From Sphingobacteriales bacterium (GTDB lineage: Bacteria; Bacteroidota; Bacteroidia; Chitinophagales; CAIOSU01): a DNA stretch of 64,000 nucleotides. Position 1 is the first letter of the stretch. Every line of letters begins with the position of its first letter. Of the stretch, positions 1-7,103 are shown piece by piece. A model generated the notes under the pieces. That model was not told where the DNA came from and did no database searches. It worked only from the letters and a program-made list of their open reading frames with translations. The stretch is from NCBI GenBank assembly GCA_027486795.1, contig JAIXOI010000023.1, forward strand, positions 1-64,000, written 5' to 3'. A program made the translations under genes and the position numbers.

Positions 1-739
1 GAACTACAGTAGCGGCGGCTTGGGCGGTAGGCAGTATGGTAAGGTCGCTGATATTTACGTGCGGGGGAAAGGTAGCCATATAGCCAATGGCATTAGCCAC
101 ATCCAACGGCGTAAGTGGCTGCAGGCCTTCATACACCTTCTTGGCCCTTTCTTCATCGCCTTTAAAACGCACTACCGAAAACTCGGTCTCTACCATACCT
201 GGGTTAATGGAGCCCACCTTAATGCAATGGGGGTTAAGGTCGATGAGCATTGCGCGGGTAAGTGCATCCACGGCATGTTTGGTGGCGCAATAAACATTGC
301 CATTGGCGTATACCTCTTTGCCAGCAATGGAGCCAACATTGATTATCTGTCCGCTTTTGCGAGCCACCATTTGGGGCGTTATGGCTCGAGTAAGGTATAG
401 CAAGCCTTTCACGTTCAGGTCAATCATATTGTCCCAGTCATCGGTATCGCCATCTTGTATAGTCGAAAGCCCATGGGCATTGCCGGCATTGTTTACTAGT
501 AAATCTATTTGCTTAAACTCCGTAGGTAAGCTACTTATAGCTTCGTCAACAGCTTGTTTGCTGCGCACATCAAACACCAGCACATACACTGGCGCAGGTT
601 TTAGGGCTGCCTGCAACTCATCTAAGCGCTCTTTACGGCGGCCACATATAATTAGTTGAAAGCCTTTTTCGGCCAATACTTTAGCAGTTTGGTAGCCAAT
701 GCCGCTACTAGCGCCAGTTATTAGGGCGGTTTTAGTCAT
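1..739 (-). CDS. SDR-family NAD(P)-dependent oxidoreductase (partial, C-terminus off window)
   Basis: Short-chain dehydrogenase that probably oxidises or reduces small hydroxy compounds in the cytoplasm. The 246 visible residues start at the ATG at 739 and show the Rossmann glycine motif TGASSGIG (residues 8-15), NNAG (83-86), and the catalytic Ser137, Tyr150 and Lys154 (YCATK). The family of NADP-dependent 3-hydroxy acid/serine dehydrogenases (YdfG-like) has about 250 residues, so only a few C-terminal residues are missing beyond position 1. The gene starts 8 bases after the stop of the TPR gene at 748-1590, so the two are probably co-transcribed. Family assignment is firm; substrate is unknown. 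Confidence 0.93.
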   Translation of the reverse strand, partial: MTKTALITGASSGIGYQTAKVLAEKGFQLIICGRRKERLDELQAALKPAPVYVLVFDVRSKQAVDEAISSLPTEFKQIDLLVNNAGNAHGLSTIQDGDTDDWDNMIDLNVKGLLYLTRAITPQMVARKSGQIINVGSIAGKEVYANGNVYCATKHAVDALTRAMLIDLNPHCIKVGSINPGMVETEFSVVRFKGDEERAKKVYEGLQPLTPLDVANAIGYMATFPPHVNISDLTILPTAQAAATVV

Positions 740-747
740 GCTCAAAA

Positions 748-1590
748 TTAGTTTTTAAGCCCTAGGTCGGCTAGCTTCTGTTTGTATTCCTTGGTTTTGG
801 CAGCAGCCTCTTTGTTCCTCTGGTCTTTATAGTACCAAGCCAAGGTACTATACAAGTCGCCGAGTTTTTTGCGGTACACATCGTTTTCGGGTTGCTGCTG
901 CAAGGCGGCAGCCAAATAACCTTCAGCCTTCAAATAGTGCTTTGTTGCAGCATCGGGCTTGGTTTGTTTAAGGCCTGCATTTACCTCATAGTTGCCTAAC
1001 GCAAAAAGCGATTTAGCATCCGTTGGGTTATTGCGTAGCACTTTTTCGTACATGGCAGAAGCCCTCTCTGGCGATTCCCTCTCTAAAAAGGCTGCATACT
1101 CTAATAGCACTTCTGTATCGGTGGGATATTCTTTCACCAAGGTTTCATAAAAATTAATGCCATCCTTTTTGGTTTCAGGTATCTCTACCAGAACCCTAGC
1201 CTGCTGTATGCGGTACAATTTTTCCTTGGGCTTTATTTGCAATGCGCCTAAAGCATAGTTGTATGCCTCTTTCTTGTTCTTGGTAAACGTAAGCAATGAC
1301 ATTTGATAATAGGAGTCGGCAGCATTGTTGCGATACAATGAATCGGGATTTTGGGTAAACAGCAAAACCACCTGCTTAAAAAAGCGGAACGCCTCATCTT
1401 TACTACCCGTAATGAGAAACAAATTGGCCTTATGATAAACAGGGAATGGGTCTGCTGGCCGCTTATGGATGACCAGATTCAAAGAATCTATTGTTTTTTG
1501 GATACTATTGTCTTGAGCGAAAGTTGGCAAAAAGGCCAACATAAATACAAAGCCCAATACATAGGGAAAGATAAAGTGTATGCGGTTCAT
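748..1590 (-). CDS. secreted TPR-repeat protein
   Basis: 280 residues. An N-terminal signal peptide ends near FAQ (about residue 26), so the protein is probably periplasmic. The rest is helical with TPR-like pairs (for example the stretches around residues 50-70, 105-125, 150-200 and 205-250), and ends in a Lys-rich helix. TPR proteins act as protein-binding scaffolds; no enzymatic motif is seen. It lies immediately upstream of the SDR gene, with an 8-base gap, as the first gene of a two-gene unit. Function unknown. Confidence 0.85.
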   Translation of the reverse strand: MNRIHFIFPYVLGFVFMLAFLPTFAQDNSIQKTIDSLNLVIHKRPADPFPVYHKANLFLITGSKDEAFRFFKQVVLLFTQNPDSLYRNNAADSYYQMSLLTFTKNKKEAYNYALGALQIKPKEKLYRIQQARVLVEIPETKKDGINFYETLVKEYPTDTEVLLEYAAFLERESPERASAMYEKVLRNNPTDAKSLFALGNYEVNAGLKQTKPDAATKHYLKAEGYLAAALQQQPENDVYRKKLGDLYSTLAWYYKDQRNKEAAAKTKEYKQKLADLGLKN

Positions 1591-1735
1591 GCATTGAAAA
1601 TACTAAAAACCCCTCTTACCCAGTTATATGCAGGTGTTAAATAAAACTACCAGAGACCGAGATAAAATTTATTTGCCTGATAAACAACGATTTACAAAAA
1701 TAACCACAAGCGTAATAATGACTCTCCTCAAAAAT

Positions 1736-1800
1736 AACTTGACTTATCAAGTTTCCATCGCTACATTACTTGCATCATTACGCTTGCGGTGTCCAACTCT
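1736..1800 (+). promoter_or_regulatory. candidate promoter and leader module shared with 4037-4102
   Basis: CTTGAC (1738-1743) is followed after 18 bases by TACATT (1762-1767), then CATCA, ACGCT and the 15-mer GCGGTGTCCAACTCT (1786-1800). The same words, with the same CTTGAC-TACATT spacing, occur at 4037-4102 before the other small T9SS-domain gene. A perfect inverted repeat AACTTGA-CTTA-TCAAGTT (1736-1753) overlaps the CTTGAC here only. The element ends 76 bases before the ATG at 1877. Promoter function is inferred. Confidence 0.55.
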
Positions 1801-1876
1801 ACTCACTCACTTTTACGGCACCGAGTATTATAGGTTGCGCTGTAAAGGATTTTTACACAACATAATTATAATAGTT

Positions 1877-3358
1877 ATGCGTAAATCCATCACCGCGGTT
1901 ACATTGTTTCTAATGATTGCCATGAGCAGTTTCACCGGTTTCGAAAAGGAATACGGTACAGCAACTTGCTATGAAGAAGGAAGCTCTGTAGTGCCCATGT
2001 CCAACGGGGGCTACTTGCTATCGGCCGCATATAACTGCGGTGGTGGCGCGCAAAACTGGAAAAGTTATTTGTTGCACCTTGATGCCAATGGCGATACCCT
2101 ATGGAGCCAGCACAACCTACCTGTGCATGGCAAAGTGTTGGCTACCAGCGCTGGCGACTACCTCTTTTACGGTGGCACCAAGGCCGGCCTCGCCTATGAT
2201 ACCATCCGCATAAGCAAAGCCAACGCAGTGGGCCAAACAACCTGGACCCGCGACGTATTTATGCCGCTTTGCAAAAACAGCATTAGCGATATGATTGAAG
2301 TAGCCGACGGATACATTGCTACTGGATTTTATGCTACTGGCTCTTGCACCAGCCCTATTTACGATGGATTTGTATTGAAACTTGACCTTAATGGCAATGT
2401 ACTTTGGAACACTCGTATTGAAGGTAGCGGCAACGAACAGTTGTTTCAGGTAAAAGTAACCGCTGATGGTGGATTGGCGGCCTTTGGATATACCAATACC
2501 GATACCGGCCCCAACGGGAACGACTACATGCTGGTAAAACTTACTGCCAATGGTAAAGAAGAATGGCGCAAAACTTACGGCAACGAACTGAATAATTATG
2601 GCTATGGTATGGAAATATTGGCCGATGGCGGATACGTGCTTACTGGCTACGCCATCACGATGGATGTTTATCGTTTGGATGCCGATGGTAATACCCAATG
2701 GTTTAAAAACTATGCTATGGCTTGTGGTAGCAGCAACTATAAAGTAAGCCACACCACAGACAATGGCCTAGCGTTTTTGGGTACAGAAGATTTGAACGGT
2801 GTTTGCAATGCAATCTTCATGAAAACGGACATGGATGGCAATATGCTATACAAAAAAAACTGGAATGCTCGCCTTCGTGAGTTTCGTGAAATGACTGACG
2901 GTCGCTTTGTCCTTACTGGTTATGCTTCTTTCATGCCAAATGCAGTGGTTATATTGTTTGATAGTCTTCGTTTGGAAAGCCCGATTGATACTACCATCAA
3001 CCAACAGCCTGACACTACTTTGCAACAGGATACCACAGTATCTATTGATACAGTTGTAACTACAAATGACACTTCAGTGCAAACTGGCATAAACGATTCT
3101 CAGCTTGAAGAGCGTTACCCTTCGGTAAAATTGTACCCTAACCCATCAATGGACGATGTGAATATTGAGTTCTACAACCCTAACAAGCAAAACTATACCT
3201 TGCAGGTGTATATGATAAATGGTATGCTGGTAACCATGAACGAAAACATACAAACCGATAAAATAGTAATACCAGGCAATACGCTTGCCGCTGGCCCATA
3301 TATATACGTGCTGCAAGGCGAAGGCAACACCTACATGGGCAAGTTTATTATGGAATAA
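1877..3358 (+). CDS. T9SS-exported beta-propeller-like protein with C-terminal sorting domain
   Basis: 493 residues from the ATG at 1877; the frame is open further upstream to 1628, but only the 1877 start gives a signal peptide (MRKSITAVTLFLMIAMSSF). Residues about 35-360 hold repeats of the form DGGYVLTGY followed by LDADGNTQW, about 45-55 residues apart, typical of a propeller built of PQQ/WD-like blades. A Thr/Asp/Gln-rich linker follows. The last 75-80 residues form a type A sorting domain with YPNP, YMINGMLV and GPYIYVLQGEGNTYMGKF. The T9SS should move it across the outer membrane and cleave or anchor it. An intrinsic terminator follows. Binding partner unknown. Confidence 0.88.
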   Translation: MRKSITAVTLFLMIAMSSFTGFEKEYGTATCYEEGSSVVPMSNGGYLLSAAYNCGGGAQNWKSYLLHLDANGDTLWSQHNLPVHGKVLATSAGDYLFYGGTKAGLAYDTIRISKANAVGQTTWTRDVFMPLCKNSISDMIEVADGYIATGFYATGSCTSPIYDGFVLKLDLNGNVLWNTRIEGSGNEQLFQVKVTADGGLAAFGYTNTDTGPNGNDYMLVKLTANGKEEWRKTYGNELNNYGYGMEILADGGYVLTGYAITMDVYRLDADGNTQWFKNYAMACGSSNYKVSHTTDNGLAFLGTEDLNGVCNAIFMKTDMDGNMLYKKNWNARLREFREMTDGRFVLTGYASFMPNAVVILFDSLRLESPIDTTINQQPDTTLQQDTTVSIDTVVTTNDTSVQTGINDSQLEERYPSVKLYPNPSMDDVNIEFYNPNKQNYTLQVYMINGMLVTMNENIQTDKIVIPGNTLAAGPYIYVLQGEGNTYMGKFIME

Positions 3359-3413
3359 AGATCCTTTCATAGTTCGGGGTTTATGTGGTGATTTTCCCCG
3401 AGTTTTTAATGAA

Positions 3414-3454
3414 GAGCCCCTAAAGCGGTACAAGCTTTAGGGGCTCGTTTTTTT
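3414..3454 (+). terminator. intrinsic terminator of the 1877-3358 gene
   Basis: Perfect 13-bp stem GAGCCCCTAAAGC / GCTTTAGGGGCTC with the 7-base loop GGTACAA, followed by G and seven T. It lies 55 bases after the stop codon. Confidence 0.9.
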
Positions 3455-3510
3455 AGGGTTAATTGGTTATTGGTTGATTGGTTCTGAACAATACCCAGAT
3501 GCCCCCAAAA

Positions 3511-3622
3511 TTACGTGATAGGGCGTTGCCCCATCCTATCCGTATATATCCCCGTTGGGGAAATACCTATTTAGTTTACATTTTGCGGGCAACCCCAACG
3601 GGGTTAAATAATATTAGCATAG
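3511..3622 (+). repeat. 113-bp hairpin-rich repeat, copy 1
   Basis: About 95% identical to copy 2 at 3661-3773, with a period of 150 bp. It contains GGGCGTTGCCC, CCCCGTTGGGG (3550-3560) and CCCCAACGGGG (3593-3603). The last two are reverse complements of each other and can form either two small hairpins or one long stem. No protein-coding signal; an intergenic dispersed element. Confidence 0.85.
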
Positions 3623-3660
3623 GGGTTATGCCTGCTGCTCCTGAGATGTTTCTCCCTACA

Positions 3661-3773
3661 TTACGTGATAGGGCGTTGCCCTATCCTATCAGTATATATC
3701 CCCGTTGGGGAAATACTTATTTCGTTTACATTTTGCGGGCAACCCCCAACGGGGTTAAATAACATTAGCATAG
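3661..3773 (+). repeat. 113-bp hairpin-rich repeat, copy 2
   Basis: Direct repeat of 3511-3622, with five substitutions and one inserted C before the AACGGGG arm. The 38 bases between the two copies are unique. A much diverged, inverted third copy is at 20475-20584. Confidence 0.85.
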
Positions 3774-4036
3774 CCCTATGTACGCAGCACGTTACAAAAA
3801 ACACTCAACAAACATCCCCATCACATTCAAAAATCCACCCCAAAAATCCTTTCTCTTAAATTCAATCAATATTTTCTATCGCTGCAACCAGCAGTTGGTA
3901 GCCCTTTTTAGGTGGTTTGAAAAATAATTTTAAAAAAGTTACACCAAAACGTAACTTTTTTTCGTTCTATAGTTATAGTCGTACCAACGGTTTCAGGATA
4001 ATACGCCTAAAAACTTAGCGTTTTTGAAAGAAAAAT

Positions 4037-4102
4037 CTTGACAAAAATGAGTTGTGGTAGTACATTGATATCATCAAAACGCTGATAGCGGTGTCCAACT
4101 CT
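4037..4102 (+). promoter_or_regulatory. second copy of the shared promoter/leader module
   Basis: CTTGAC (4037-4042), 18-base spacer, TACATT (4061-4066), CATCA (4072-4076), ACGCT, then GCGGTGTCCAACTCT (4088-4102), 62 bases before the ATG at 4165. The order and words match 1738-1800; a 3-base insertion separates ACGCT from GCGGTG relative to the first copy. Confidence 0.55.
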
Positions 4103-4164
4103 CTCTAGCCTCTACTCAAAAACAGGCAACGATTTAATAGCTTAACAAACTAAAATTAGAGATC

Positions 4165-4629
4165 ATGAAGTCACTTTCTATCATTACACTTTTGTCACTT
4201 GGTTTGATTGTTGCTCTTAGCAGCTTTACCTCTAATACTGGTAGCCCTGTAAATGCAAACAAGGCAAAAGTAGAAGCAGCCAATGTTACTGCTACTTCAA
4301 CATTGGATATTGATGTGAATGCATTTATGGCTTCATTAGGACTTGCTACTCATGTTGACGAGAAACAACTAGAAGCCCAATACCCGAGCGTGTCGGTTGC
4401 TTTTAATACTGGTAGCAACGTGGAAATTAAGTTTGCCAACCCTACCGCTCAAGAATACCGCTTGGATATTTACGACATTAATGGCAACATCTTGGTAACG
4501 TATGTAGACATCTATGGCGATACCGTGAAAATTGACGAGCGCTTTGTAGGGGCTTTTGGCAGCTACCTTTACAAGCTATCTGGCGAAGGCAACACATATG
4601 CTGGCAAATTCAGTGCACAATTGCCATAA
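4165..4629 (+). CDS. small secreted protein consisting mainly of a T9SS CTD-like domain
   Basis: 154 residues: a signal peptide (to about residue 22), a short Ala/Thr-rich spacer, and a C-terminal domain of about 85 residues that aligns with the sorting domain of the 1877-3358 protein. Shared features are LEAQYPSV, the FANP/FYNP motif, a YDINGN-type strand, and the ending SGEGNTYAGKF. The usual YPNP that opens type A domains is missing (replaced near VAFNTGS). There is no cargo domain. It could be a free CTD acting on the secretion or attachment machinery, a surface subunit, or a remnant. The same promoter/leader module precedes both genes, which suggests co-regulation. Confidence 0.8.
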   Translation: MKSLSIITLLSLGLIVALSSFTSNTGSPVNANKAKVEAANVTATSTLDIDVNAFMASLGLATHVDEKQLEAQYPSVSVAFNTGSNVEIKFANPTAQEYRLDIYDINGNILVTYVDIYGDTVKIDERFVGAFGSYLYKLSGEGNTYAGKFSAQLP

Positions 4630-4661
4630 GCAATAACCATATAAATAGGTCTCAAACCAGC

Positions 4662-4702
4662 GAAAGCGCCTCGAGCTCATCCCTCGGGGCGTTTTCTTTT
4701 TT
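4662..4702 (+). terminator. intrinsic terminator of the CTD-like gene
   Basis: Stem GAAAGCGCCTCGAG with CCTCGGGGCGTTTTC (G-U pairs included), loop CTCATC, then a T-rich run. It lies 33 bases after the stop codon. Confidence 0.75.
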
Positions 4703-4772
4703 GTTTGTTGCTCGTTAATAAACAAGACTTGCAGTTCTATATCCTATTTTTAAAAAGACTTTTTCGATTTCT

Positions 4773-4816
4773 AGTCTTGTGTCCCTACCTGCCGGCAGGC
4801 AGGTTGTGTCTTGCAT
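4773..4816 (+). repeat. GTCTTGT word array interrupted by CTGCCGGCAGGCAGG palindrome
   Basis: GTCTTGTGTCC, then CTACCTGCCGGCAGGCAGG, then TTGTGTCTTG. The same composite is seen at 39773-39845. Its TTG (4804-4806) sits 19 bases upstream of the rlmD -7 box, the right distance for a Bacteroidetes -33 element. Confidence 0.7.
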
Positions 4817-4833
4817 CTATAAATGTATCTTTG
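4804..4833 (+). promoter_or_regulatory. Bacteroidetes-type promoter of rlmD
   Basis: TTG at 4804-4806 and TATCTTTG at 4826-4833 (consensus TAnnTTTG), with a 19-base spacer. The box ends 4 bases before the ATG at 4838, so the transcript should be almost leaderless. This is why the start at 4838 is preferred over the in-frame ATG at 4823, which lies inside the promoter. Confidence 0.75.
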
Positions 4834-4837
4834 CACC

Positions 4838-6238
4838 ATGGGTGAACCGATTAGGGAAATAGCAGGATTGACCATACAGGGTATGGACTTGCACGGCCGC
4901 GGATGGGCCAAGTACAACAATAAAACCGTACTGGTTGAAACCGCATTGCCGGGCGAAGTGGTAGATGTAAACGTGTATCGCAAAGCTAAAGGTGAACTAT
5001 TGGCGCGCCCTACTGCTATACACAAGTTTAGCCCCGAACGCGTGGAAGCTACCTGCAAGCACTTTGGTGTATGCGGCGGTTGCAAGTGGCAAAACGTGAG
5101 CTACAATAGCCAGCTAAAATTCAAAACACAGTTTGTTGAGAAAGCCTTTAAGCAACTAGAGCACCTAGGGTTGCCTGCTTTTAGACCCATAGTACCTAGT
5201 GAAAACCTATTGCACTACCGCAACAAAATGGACTACGGTTTTACGGGCCGCCGCTGGCTTACCAAGGAAGAAATGGCCGACGGACCCGTAACCGAAGGGC
5301 TCACCGGACTTGGACAGCACCCTAGTGGCGCGTTTGATAAAATATTGCACTTGGACGAATGCTTCTTATTAGAGGAGCCTGGAAATACGCTGCGCTTGGC
5401 GGTAAAACAGTTTGCCGATGAGCAAGGCATCTCTTTCTACGACCAGCGCAATCGCACGGGTTATTTGCGCCAGCTCATTATTCGCAACAGTAGCTTAGGC
5501 GAATGGATGATAATATTGATGATAGGCAATGCCGATGCAACTGACGCCAAGAAAGTGTTGGACTTTATTGAGACTACCTTTCCGCAAGTGAAGAGCTTGT
5601 TTTACGTAATAAATGATGACCTTAACGATAGCATATTTGGTAAAGAGCTGGTGCACTATAAGGCCCAGCAATATATCAACGAGCGCTTGGGTGATGTTGG
5701 TTTCAGGGTAGGCCCATTATCTTTTTTCCAAACCAACCATGCGCAAGCTATAAAGCTTTATAATGTAGCGGCTGAGTTAGCCGATTTGAAGCCCACAGAC
5801 ACTGTTTACGACCTTTATACCGGCACGGGTAGTATTGCCCTGTATATTGCTAACCGCGTGAAGCACGTTACGGGTATTGAGCTTATACCAGAAGCCATAG
5901 CTGATGCGTGGGACAATGCCCGCCGAAACGAGATAACCAACGTACATTTTATTGCGGCCGACATGAAAGACGTAATCAAGAAGGATTATTTCAAGAACAT
6001 GGCCAAGCCTGATTTGCTGATAACAGACCCACCGCGGGCTGGCATGCACCCCAAAGTAGTAGATGCTTTGCTAGAGGCCGAAATACCGCGAATTGTTTAT
6101 GTAAGTTGCAACCCAGTAACCCAAGCCACCGACTTGTTAGCGCTAAGTAAGAAGTACCGCATTACGGCTATACAGCCTGTTGACATGTTCCCACAAACGT
6201 ATCATGTAGAGAATGTAGTATCGTTGGAGTTAATTTAA
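4838..6238 (+). CDS. rlmD: 23S rRNA (uracil-C5)-methyltransferase, RlmD/TrmA family
   Basis: 466 residues from ATG 4838. It transfers a methyl group from S-adenosylmethionine to C5 of a uracil in 23S rRNA (U1939 in E. coli). Seen: an N-terminal TRAM-like RNA-binding region (about 1-60); iron-sulfur ligands C73-x5-C79-x2-C82, with a further Cys in LDECFLL; the SAM-binding motif YDLYTGTGS; TDPPRAGMH; and the catalytic Cys in YVSCNP near the C-terminus. Bacteroidetes often carry more than one TrmA-like enzyme, so the exact target base is inferred from the cluster-bearing RumA/RlmD type. It is followed convergently, 12 bases later, by a TPR gene. Confidence 0.9.
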   Translation: MGEPIREIAGLTIQGMDLHGRGWAKYNNKTVLVETALPGEVVDVNVYRKAKGELLARPTAIHKFSPERVEATCKHFGVCGGCKWQNVSYNSQLKFKTQFVEKAFKQLEHLGLPAFRPIVPSENLLHYRNKMDYGFTGRRWLTKEEMADGPVTEGLTGLGQHPSGAFDKILHLDECFLLEEPGNTLRLAVKQFADEQGISFYDQRNRTGYLRQLIIRNSSLGEWMIILMIGNADATDAKKVLDFIETTFPQVKSLFYVINDDLNDSIFGKELVHYKAQQYINERLGDVGFRVGPLSFFQTNHAQAIKLYNVAAELADLKPTDTVYDLYTGTGSIALYIANRVKHVTGIELIPEAIADAWDNARRNEITNVHFIAADMKDVIKKDYFKNMAKPDLLITDPPRAGMHPKVVDALLEAEIPRIVYVSCNPVTQATDLLALSKKYRITAIQPVDMFPQTYHVENVVSLELI

Positions 6239-6250
6239 CGACTATTGCCG

Positions 6251-7030
6251 TTACTGCAACCTAGCCAAAAACTTCTTGCCAGCTGGTATGTAAGGAAACT
6301 CCTCAGGGGTTTTTGGCGTAAGCTTCATAGCGCTTTCTAACCACTGGCGGGCATTTAACTTGTCGCCAAGATATTCATAAAACAGAGCCAAATCGTATCG
6401 ATAAACAATATAATCGGGGCGCTTGGTTATCAATTCTTTCATTGTTTTGATAGCAAGGTTCACATCGGCTCCCTTTGGTATACCACCAAACAGCATATCG
6501 GCCATGGAGCGCTCAAACCAAGTAGGTTTTGATAGCTCAAAGTTCCACCAAGCCAACATGTGCCTTAGTAATGGGTCGTCGGGTTTCATCTTGAAAGCAA
6601 CGTCGGCATACTTTTTAATATCCCAAGCACCCGTTACACGCTCTTTGGTGGTGCCATACTTGGTCAAACGGGCGATAGCGCCAGCCATCAGTAAGTTAGC
6701 CTCAAAAGTATTGGGGTAATACTTGTAAACCTTATCAGCGTAATACTTGCTGCGGGTGTAATAATGCTTAGCCAATTCAACGTTGTAATCCTCTTGTATC
6801 CAGCCCAAGCGCGAGTTCATATAACCTGCGTTATACAGTGCCTCCTTGTTTATCGAATCGAGCAGCAAAACCTTCTCGAATAACACCAGTGCTTTTGCAT
6901 CTTGATAGCTGTCTCTTGCTGCTTTTGCCTCCACTAGCAGCGAGGCTACATTGCTAGTTTGGCCAACAACAGCAGTTGAATGGAGCATCAAACTTACGAA
7001 AAGCAAAAAAAACAGGGCTAGGGGTTTCAT
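6251..7030 (-). CDS. secreted TPR-repeat protein
   Basis: 259 residues from the ATG at 7030, which opens a good signal peptide (MKPLALFFLLFVSLMLHS, cut near VVGQ); the frame is open 21 bases further upstream. Helical repeats fill the rest, including TPR-like units at about 35-70 and 200-245, with a long helix pair around AKHYYTRSKYYADKVYKYYP. Probably a periplasmic scaffold protein. It stands alone between convergent rlmD and the Trp-rich repeat gene. Function unknown. Confidence 0.82.
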   Translation of the reverse strand: MKPLALFFLLFVSLMLHSTAVVGQTSNVASLLVEAKAARDSYQDAKALVLFEKVLLLDSINKEALYNAGYMNSRLGWIQEDYNVELAKHYYTRSKYYADKVYKYYPNTFEANLLMAGAIARLTKYGTTKERVTGAWDIKKYADVAFKMKPDDPLLRHMLAWWNFELSKPTWFERSMADMLFGGIPKGADVNLAIKTMKELITKRPDYIVYRYDLALFYEYLGDKLNARQWLESAMKLTPKTPEEFPYIPAGKKFLARLQ

Positions 7031-7103
7031 TGGGCGCGAAATCATACACAAGATACTACACTATTATGACGTATTATATCATGAAATAGTTGCCGAAACA
7101 TAA

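Larger units (their letters stand above)
3359..4164. other. 806-base gene-free island with repeats
   Basis: Between the two T9SS-domain genes lie the terminator at 3414, a TTGGTTA-type 7-bp word array (3458-3485), two direct copies of a 113-bp hairpin-rich repeat (3511-3773), an A+T-rich stretch (3780-4030) without any recognisable gene, and the shared promoter/leader module (4037-4102). Confidence 0.75.

Noticed and set aside
20-659. Three plus-strand frames inside the SDR gene
   Set aside because: They are antisense shadows; the minus-strand SDR has all family motifs over its entire length.
1628-1876. 83-residue N-terminal extension of the beta-propeller-like protein
   Set aside because: It has no signal peptide and contains the shared promoter/leader module; the ATG at 1877 gives a proper signal.
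3478-3762. 94-residue plus-strand frame across the two 113-bp repeats
   Set aside because: It exists only because the repeats lack stops in this phase; the two halves encode the same peptide, there is no signal or start context, and the DNA pattern is that of hairpins.
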